Shown here one piece after another: positions 33,644 to 38,057 of a stretch of 39,671 nt of DNA. The stretch's first letter is position 1. Each line of letters begins with the position of its first letter. The notes below the pieces were generated by a model. It saw only the letters and a list, made by a program, of their open reading frames with translations. It was not told the DNA's origin and did no database searches. Made by a program: the position numbers and the translations under genes. Source of the stretch: Patescibacteria group bacterium. GTDB lineage: Bacteria; Patescibacteriota; Patescibacteriia; 2-12-FULL-60-25. The stretch lies in assembly GCA_018061755.1 (NCBI GenBank), contig JAGOTP010000010.1, forward strand, positions 1 through 39,671. Direction: 5' to 3'.

Positions 33644-33672
33644 TTTTTACCATGTTTTCCAAAAAAAGTCAA
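33644..33672 (-). promoter_or_regulatory. Promoter of the one-TM Cys-rich protein gene
   Basis: Minus strand: TTGACT (33667-33672), a 17-bp spacer, TAAAAA (33644-33649). It is divergent from the promoter at 33715, with 42 bp between their -35 boxes. The 413-bp gap 33474-33887 holds these two promoters, the leader hairpins and nothing else I can see. Confidence 0.6.
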
Positions 33673-33714
33673 TGAAAGCCGCTTTTCGCTAGTTGTGGAT
33701 AAAATCTGGGTAAC

Positions 33715-33743
33715 TTGACATTTTTGGCCAATAATACTATATT
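33715..33743 (+). promoter_or_regulatory. Promoter of the secreted Cys-repeat protein gene
   Basis: TTGACA (33715-33720), 17-bp spacer, TATATT (33738-33743). The leader is about 137 nt and ends in a hairpin (CCCC with GGGG, about 33850-33868) just before the ribosome site GAGAGG. Confidence 0.7.
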
Positions 33744-33887
33744 ACTTCCTTCTTTCGCCCTTTCGTTTGTTCGACAACGAGTCACAAGGGTGAACATTCG
33801 ACGATTTTTCAGTCCACCGTCAACCAACCACGTCCATGTTCGTAGTCTGCCCCGGCTCAGAGCTTGGGGTAGAGAGGAAAATTCATC

Positions 33888-34784
33888 GTGCACCACAACC
33901 TCGGAACCAAGTTGTACGCGCTCTCCCTCTGCCTGGCTGCGACTGTCGCGGCCAGCACCGCCTCTGCCCAGACCCAGGGAGAGCCGGATCCTCGCACGGT
34001 CGGGACCATCAACATGGCCCCGCCTCGCCTGGCGACGCTCGTCGTCACCGCGGCCAGCTGCCAGGCCAGGGGGCTGGTCTACCGACCCGCGTCCCTGGGC
34101 GTGCGGGCCGCCTGCATCGCGTCCGCTCCGTCCTCACTCGACGTCTGCAGCATCCCGGGCTTGACCCGGGGCAACCTCAACTGCCTCGCTCGCGAGGTCG
34201 CCAGCCTGCTTCCGACGCCGGCCACGACCGTCGTGGCCGCGCAGCAGCCCGTTCCGACGCTCCCTCGCACGGTCGTCGCGGCTGCGCCGGCCGTCGTCCG
34301 GCGACGTGTCCCCGCGCGTGTCCTGCCCGCCACCCCCGGGCGCTGCCAGGCCAGGGGGCTGAGCTACCGGCCCCCGGCTTCGCCGGGTGCGGCGCCCACC
34401 TGCATTCTCGCGACGGTCGCGGCCAACACTGCCAGCGAGACCTCGCGCAGCGCCGTCATCGCGGTCGCCACCGTCACCGACAGCGTCCGTGTGCTGACCG
34501 GCGATGTCCGGGCGCTCGAGCGGCGCTTCACGAATTTCGCGAGCGTGTCGTCGGCCCTGACGCGAGAGGCTGCGGCCTGCGAGGCCCACGAGTTCAACCC
34601 CGCGCATCGCATCAATCCGGCCTACAACTGCGCGACCATCGCCCGCCGGCTCCAGGACGCGCAGCGCTCTGCGACCGGCCAGCCGTCGGCCGCCACCGCA
34701 ACCGACGAGGCGCCCGCGCCCGACCCCTCGGCCGTCGCCACCGCGACGCCGACCCCCGCCCTCCCGACCGTCCCCACCCCCTGA
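33888..34784 (+). CDS. Secreted protein with repeated Cys-pair modules
   Basis: The 298-residue protein starts at GTG 33888, behind GAGAGG. A signal peptide (KLYALSLCLAATVAAS, cleaved after about ASA at 27) leads to an exported, probably free protein. The mature part has eight cysteines in four pairs. Two modules are clear repeats: CQARGLVYRPASLGVRAAC and CQARGLSYRPPASPGAAPTC. A looser third is CEAHEFNPAHRINPAYNC, and CSIPGLTRGNLNC forms the fourth pair. The first two share a 20-bp identical stretch of DNA. Linkers are Ala/Val/Thr/Pro-rich, and the tail after about 250 is Pro/Thr/Ala-rich. I know no family with this pattern. It ends at a strong terminator. Confidence 0.65.
   Translation: MHHNLGTKLYALSLCLAATVAASTASAQTQGEPDPRTVGTINMAPPRLATLVVTAASCQARGLVYRPASLGVRAACIASAPSSLDVCSIPGLTRGNLNCLAREVASLLPTPATTVVAAQQPVPTLPRTVVAAAPAVVRRRVPARVLPATPGRCQARGLSYRPPASPGAAPTCILATVAANTASETSRSAVIAVATVTDSVRVLTGDVRALERRFTNFASVSSALTREAAACEAHEFNPAHRINPAYNCATIARRLQDAQRSATGQPSAATATDEAPAPDPSAVATATPTPALPTVPTP
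34057..34361 (+). repeat. 20-bp exact direct repeat inside the Cys-module gene
   Basis: The 20 bases at 34057-34076 recur at 34342-34361, both encoding the start of a CQARGL module. This points to duplication of the module within the gene rather than chance. Confidence 0.75.
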
Positions 34785-34864
34785 CTCGTCTCGCAGCTCG
34801 ACCACCACACCAGGTCTATGACCCGGTCGCTGGTCTCTAGTCGACTGCACTCCCCCCCAACCAC

Positions 34865-34932
34865 ACAGCTTCGTCCGAACCGCTGGGATCCACTCCCGGC
34901 GCCGCTTCTCGGACGGAGCTGTCGTCGTTTTT
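34865..34932 (+). terminator. Strong terminator after the Cys-module gene
   Basis: A 14-bp stem pairs ACAGCTTCGTCCGA (34865-34878) with TCGGACGGAGCTGT (34909-34922), with one G-T pair. CGTCGTTTTT follows. This is the clearest intrinsic terminator in the island. Confidence 0.85.
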
Positions 34933-34964
34933 AGCGATAATCTAGAATAAAAAGACTCAGCTTA

Positions 34965-34993
34965 TTGACAAAAAACGAATAATTTGATATAAA
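34965..34993 (+). promoter_or_regulatory. Island promoter, copy 1
   Basis: TTGACA (34965-34970), 17-bp spacer, TATAAA (34988-34993). The 16 bases AATAATTTGATATAAA and a downstream GTTCTTT are shared with the promoter at 36608. A small GTGG/CCAC hairpin (34996-35009) lies at the expected transcript start. Confidence 0.75.
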
Positions 34994-35038
34994 ACGTGGT
35001 TCTTTCCACAACCTACTTCTTCATCATTCACTAGGTTG

Positions 35039-35126
35039 ACGCATCCAAGGTTTCAGTTGCTCAGCTGTTTGCAGAGAATATCTCGTATGTTCTTTGGAAA
35101 CAGCTGAGTAAACTGTCTGGATGCGT
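35039..35126 (+). promoter_or_regulatory. Structured 5' leader of the coiled-coil protein gene
   Basis: One long branched hairpin can form. ACGCATCCA (35039-35047) pairs with TGGATGCGT (35118-35126). CAGTT (35054-35058) pairs with AACTG (35111-35115). CTCAGCTGTTT (35060-35070) pairs with AAACAGCTGAG (35098-35108). An apical GAGA/TCTC stem lies at 35074-35084. All are perfect. It sits midway in a leader of about 196 nt, 71 bp before the GTG. No known riboswitch fits by eye. It could be an RNA sensor, a protein-binding leader or an mRNA stabiliser. Confidence 0.65.
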
Positions 35127-35196
35127 AGGGGCATGGTGCTTCTGCGCGTTCCACACGGTCGAATTTGTTTCTGAATCAGACCCACAGGAGAATGCC

Positions 35197-36459
35197 GTGA
35201 ACGCACCCGCAACCGATCCCCGGACCAAGACCACCGATCACGACCCCCACACCAGCCAGATCGTCTTCGACGAGAAGGGGGTCGAGAGCCCGCTCGACCT
35301 TCCCATGCTGGTTCCCGAACAGGGGGGCTGGCGCCAGCCGGGACACATCATCCCGGCGGGCTACGTCGTCGTCAGCGCCCAGCGGCGCGAGGCGCTCCTG
35401 ACGCAGAGCCTCCGGCGCACCGCCCGCGAGGCGAAGCTGCAGGACGACCTCGCCAAGGCCAACACCGACCTCGCAGACGCGCGGCGCGAGTACACCGAGC
35501 TCAAGGCCGCCTCCAAGCGCGCCTTCCGGCTGACGTTCGACTCGAGCTCGTGCATGCGCGACCCGATCAACGTCGGCGAGTGGGCGTACATGCGCGACGA
35601 GCGCTTCAGCCTCCTCGTGCGCACCTACACGCCGAACGGCAACCAGCTCCTCACCCCCTGCACGCTTCCCAGCGAGCACGGCGCGAGCATCGGCATCGGC
35701 GACATGGGCGACGACGGCTATGTGGTCGTCATCCGCCGTGGCGACCGTGTGCGCCCCCGCATCAAGGACGCCGAGGTCGGCTACTACGTCCTCGTCATGA
35801 GCCTCGACATCGAGTTCACCGAGGAGTTCTACACCGCCGCCGAGTTCGAAGCGATGCTCATGAGCTCGGACGGCTTCCAGACCGCCCCGGTCGCCCCCGG
35901 GCAGCGCATCAAGCTCCGCGGCTACCAGGGCGACGACCCCAAGCTGCTGCGCGAGCTGTTCGAGCGGGTCATCAGGGACAACTACGCCAACAGCTTCCGG
36001 CTGAAGACCGAGGCGGCCCAGCGCCAGCTCGAGTCCAGCGACCCCGTCGCCGGCGCCCTGCCCGCCGGTCCCCAGCAGCCCTCCGCCGCCGCGCCCGCGC
36101 GGTCGGAGGTCGACGTCAAGGATGTCAAGACCACCCCCATGACCGTCGCCAAGCCCGCGGCCGGGCCGGCCGGGCCCTCCCTGCCGCCGCCCGTCCCCGA
36201 GGTGGCGCGGCAGAGCGTCCGCCCCGACGCCCGTCCCTCGCGCGACGACGCCGGTTCCACCGGCCCCAAGGACGACACCGTGGGGGTGGACAAGGGCCTC
36301 GAGGGGAGCGGCAAGGCCGACCCGAAGGCCGACGGTGCCTCGCGCCCGACGCCCACCGGCAACGGCGGCATCAACGAGGAGCCCGTCGCCCTGGAGGACC
36401 TCGCCGCCCTCACCACCCAGGGCGCCCGCCCGCCCGCGCCCAACGCCCCGAGCGCGTGA
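35197..36459 (+). CDS. Coiled-coil, proline-rich cytoplasmic protein of unknown function
   Basis: The 420-residue protein starts at GTG 35197, seven bases after AGGAG. It has no signal peptide or membrane helix. Residues 62-110 form a likely coiled coil (REALLTQSLRRTAREAKLQD, then DDLAKANTDLADARREY). Residues 110-285 look like a folded domain with strands (FRLTFDSSSCMRDPINVGEW, GYYVLVMSLDIEFTEEFY). The rest is Pro/Ala/Gly-rich and disordered. I recognise no family. Third positions are almost all G or C. It has its own promoter, leader and terminator. The frame was preferred over an Arg-rich overlapping one because of the ribosome site and balanced composition. Confidence 0.65.
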   Translation: MNAPATDPRTKTTDHDPHTSQIVFDEKGVESPLDLPMLVPEQGGWRQPGHIIPAGYVVVSAQRREALLTQSLRRTAREAKLQDDLAKANTDLADARREYTELKAASKRAFRLTFDSSSCMRDPINVGEWAYMRDERFSLLVRTYTPNGNQLLTPCTLPSEHGASIGIGDMGDDGYVVVIRRGDRVRPRIKDAEVGYYVLVMSLDIEFTEEFYTAAEFEAMLMSSDGFQTAPVAPGQRIKLRGYQGDDPKLLRELFERVIRDNYANSFRLKTEAAQRQLESSDPVAGALPAGPQQPSAAAPARSEVDVKDVKTTPMTVAKPAAGPAGPSLPPPVPEVARQSVRPDARPSRDDAGSTGPKDDTVGVDKGLEGSGKADPKADGASRPTPTGNGGINEEPVALEDLAALTTQGARPPAPNAPSA

Positions 36460-36466
36460 TGAAGAA

Positions 36467-36565
36467 GTAGCCTCCGGCCACGCCTCCCTGGTGTGGCCAG
36501 CTACGCCGTCGATGAGATCGCCGCTGATTCTTCAGCAGCCTTCCTTCTCATCGGCGGCGTTCTCG
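36467..36565 (+). terminator. Double hairpin terminator, conserved element copy 1
   Basis: A first hairpin pairs GTAGC/GCTAC and GGCCAC/GTGGCC (36467-36504). A second, 14-bp stem pairs 36503-36516 with 36547-36560 (one G-T pair). The right end reads GGCGGCGTTCTCG (36553-36565) followed by TATT, a motif repeated after the next two genes. The 335-bp gap 36460-36794 also holds promoter copy 2 and a leader hairpin. Confidence 0.75.
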
Positions 36566-36607
36566 TATTCAAAAGAAAGAGGGAAGTTCGTTAAATGCTC
36601 AGTGAGC

Positions 36608-36636
36608 TTGACAAAAAGACAATAATTTGATATAAA
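36608..36636 (+). promoter_or_regulatory. Island promoter, copy 2
   Basis: TTGACA (36608-36613), 17-bp spacer, TATAAA (36631-36636). It differs from copy 1 (34965) at only three positions between -35 and -10, so both genes are probably expressed together. Confidence 0.75.
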
Positions 36637-36695
36637 GTGACGTTCTTTTCCATTTGAAACGCTATCCAGTATCCTGTGTTGTGCGCGTTTCGTTT

Positions 36696-36736
36696 GGCTG
36701 ATTTTCGAGATGAGTTCTTCGTCTCTGGAATCAGCC
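36696..36736 (+). promoter_or_regulatory. Leader hairpin of the two-TM protein gene
   Basis: GGCTGATT (36696-36703) pairs perfectly with AATCAGCC (36729-36736), with an inner GAGA/TCTC stem (36707-36710 with 36722-36725). The GAGA/TCTC tip recalls the leader at 35039. Confidence 0.5.
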
Positions 36737-36794
36737 GAGCGGCCGCGTAGCAAGCGCAACCCACCCTAGACCCGTTCGAGCTGGCGAGCCTCCG

Positions 36795-37550
36795 ATGACG
36801 TTCCAAAAGCGTACCCTCCTCGGCCTCATCATCTGCTCCCTCATCGGGAGCGCCGCCGGCATCGCCCTCGAGGCGGCCGGCGCGTCCATCCACTGGTGGG
36901 GGGTCACCCTCTTCACCAGCGCCTGCTGGCTCCTCCTCTGCCTGTTCGTCTACCTGAAGAAGCGCTGGGAGGACGTCCAGGCGGCCGAGGCCAAGCGCAA
37001 CGCGCCGCCCGCCGACGAGTTCATCCCGCGCGGCGTGCGCGAGACCCGCGACCCCGCCGACATCGAGAACCTCCCCGTCACCGACGAGGGGGGCAGGCGC
37101 CACGTCCCGGGCGCGACGCCCGTGACGGTCGTCGTCCACCCCAAGGGGCAGCCGGCCGCCGTCGCCCAGTTCGACCGCTTCGCCCCGGCGAGCTCGGACA
37201 GCGGCGACGCCGGGAACGCGCGCTTCTTCTTCGCGCAGATCGTCGTCCAGGTGCTCACGCGGCCCGGCGCCCCGAAGGACGGCTCGTTTCAGGCGCGCTT
37301 CGCCCTGGGCCAGACGATCCCGAAGGGCGCCCCGTCCAGGCGGTACGAGCCCGGCCACAAGGTCGACCTGGGCATCGACGTCGTCGACGTGTTCGTCTGC
37401 GCGGACTACGACAGCGGCCGCCGCTTGGCCCTCAAGCTGAACGGCGTGCGCGTGGCCGACGAGCCCACCCGGGAGGCGACGTCTGCGGCGCGTTTCGCGC
37501 TCGGTGGCGGCACCCCCGCCGCCAAGCCCGACGCCGCCGCGGGCAACTGA
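36795..37550 (+). CDS. Two-TM protein of unknown function
   Basis: The 251-residue protein has two N-terminal helices (LLGLIICSLIGSAAGIALEA and GVTLFTSACWLLLCLFVYL, about 8-52) followed by a basic stop (KKRW). A cytosolic domain of about 190 residues includes strands such as PVTVVVHPKG, ARFFFAQIVVQVLT and VVDVFVCADYD. I recognise no family. The ATG at 36795 lacks a clear ribosome site, the exception in the island. Codon third positions are almost all G or C. Long Arg-rich frames on both strands overlap it and were judged shadows because this frame has clean membrane helices. Confidence 0.6.
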   Translation: MTFQKRTLLGLIICSLIGSAAGIALEAAGASIHWWGVTLFTSACWLLLCLFVYLKKRWEDVQAAEAKRNAPPADEFIPRGVRETRDPADIENLPVTDEGGRRHVPGATPVTVVVHPKGQPAAVAQFDRFAPASSDSGDAGNARFFFAQIVVQVLTRPGAPKDGSFQARFALGQTIPKGAPSRRYEPGHKVDLGIDVVDVFVCADYDSGRRLALKLNGVRVADEPTREATSAARFALGGGTPAAKPDAAAGN

Positions 37551-37599
37551 GTCGGTGACAGGTGATGGGCAGCGTTTCAACAACTGCAGACTTTGCTTC

Positions 37600-37659
37600 A
37601 ACGCCGCCCACGAGACCCGCCGCAATCTGCGCGCCTCTCCTCGTGTGGCGGTGTTCTCG
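37600..37659 (+). terminator. Hairpin terminator, conserved element copy 2
   Basis: A 15-bp stem with one bulge pairs AACGCCGCCCACGAG (37600-37614) with 37640-37655. The right end reads GGCGGTGTTCTCG (37647-37659) then TTTC, the motif shared with 36553 and 38005. Confidence 0.75.
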
Positions 37660-37698
37660 TTTCAGGAGTAAGAAAAGAAATGGGGGAAGGAGGTTGAG

Positions 37699-37959
37699 AT
37701 GGCAAATGAGATCGCCTTTCTGCGAGATTGTCTGAAGGCAGCCTTGCTTACTACATCCTGCAACTGTCTCATGATTCTGGGTTGGATGTTGGTTACGTTC
37801 GATGATTATCTCGTCTGGGACTACATTAAGGAGTTTCAGAATTACTCACAGCTCTTTCTCGTGGCCTTTGGTCAGTTCTTTCTCTTTCTCATGATGCTGC
37901 GCGAGCAGTATTGGGTGGGACGTCTGCATCAACTGATTGAGGATCGTCCTAAAACATAA
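37699..37959 (+). CDS. Small membrane protein of the island
   Basis: The 86-residue protein has two helices (LTTSCNCLMILGWMLVTF and LFLVAFGQFFLFLMML) and a polar C-terminal tail ending EDRPKT. No family is recognised. Its ribosome site AAGGAGGT, five bases before the ATG, is the strongest in the window. Unlike the four genes before it, its base composition is close to the native genes. It has no promoter of its own, so it may depend on read-through of the terminator at 37600, and it ends 7 bp before terminator copy 3. Confidence 0.65.
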   Translation: MANEIAFLRDCLKAALLTTSCNCLMILGWMLVTFDDYLVWDYIKEFQNYSQLFLVAFGQFFLFLMMLREQYWVGRLHQLIEDRPKT

Positions 37960-37966
37960 CCGCCAT

Positions 37967-38020
37967 CGAGAATACCGCTGCCTATTAGCGGACCTGTTCT
38001 TGGTGGCGGTATTCTCGTTT
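37967..38020 (+). terminator. Hairpin terminator, conserved element copy 3
   Basis: CGAGAATACCGC (37967-37978) pairs perfectly with GCGGTATTCTCG (38006-38017), followed by TTTT. The right end GGCGGTATTCTCG (38005-38017) matches copies 1 and 2. An alternative CCGC/GCGG pairing (37975-37978 with 37988-37991) exists. Confidence 0.8.
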
Positions 38021-38035
38021 TAGAGATATGACGTG

Positions 38036-38044
38036 TGGTATACT
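38036..38044 (+). promoter_or_regulatory. Extended -10 of the VirB4 gene
   Basis: TGG-TATACT ends 13 bp before the VirB4 ATG at 38058, giving a leader of about 6 nt. It lets the ATPase be expressed despite the island and terminator upstream. Confidence 0.6.
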
Positions 38045-38057
38045 GGTTCCGTTACCT

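Larger units (their letters stand above)
31781..38057. other. GC-rich accessory island splitting the TraC-like and VirB4 genes
   Basis: The block holds five genes of unknown function, one on the minus and four on the plus strand. The first four have third codon positions that are almost all G or C, unlike any flanking gene, while the intergenic parts are AT-rich. Most are single-gene units with a promoter, a long leader and a hairpin terminator. Shine-Dalgarno sites are common here and nearly absent outside. No transposase, integrase, tRNA or direct repeat is visible at the ends, so the means of arrival is unknown. Confidence 0.75.

Noticed and set aside
34134-34850. Long minus-strand open frame opposite the secreted Cys-module gene
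   Set aside because: Arg/Gly-rich product without promoter or ribosome site. The plus frame has a signal peptide and repeats.
35550-36470. Arg/His-rich plus-strand frame overlapping the coiled-coil gene
   Set aside because: Composition is typical of a shifted GC-rich frame. The GTG frame has a ribosome site and balanced residues.
36591-37625. Open frame opposite the two-TM protein
   Set aside because: It runs through the promoter and leader of the plus gene and has shadow-frame composition.
36503-38020. Integron attC sites after the island genes
   Set aside because: The gene-plus-hairpin layout recalls a cassette array, but no GTTRRRY core or matching RYYYAAC end is present, several genes have their own promoters, and no integrase is visible.
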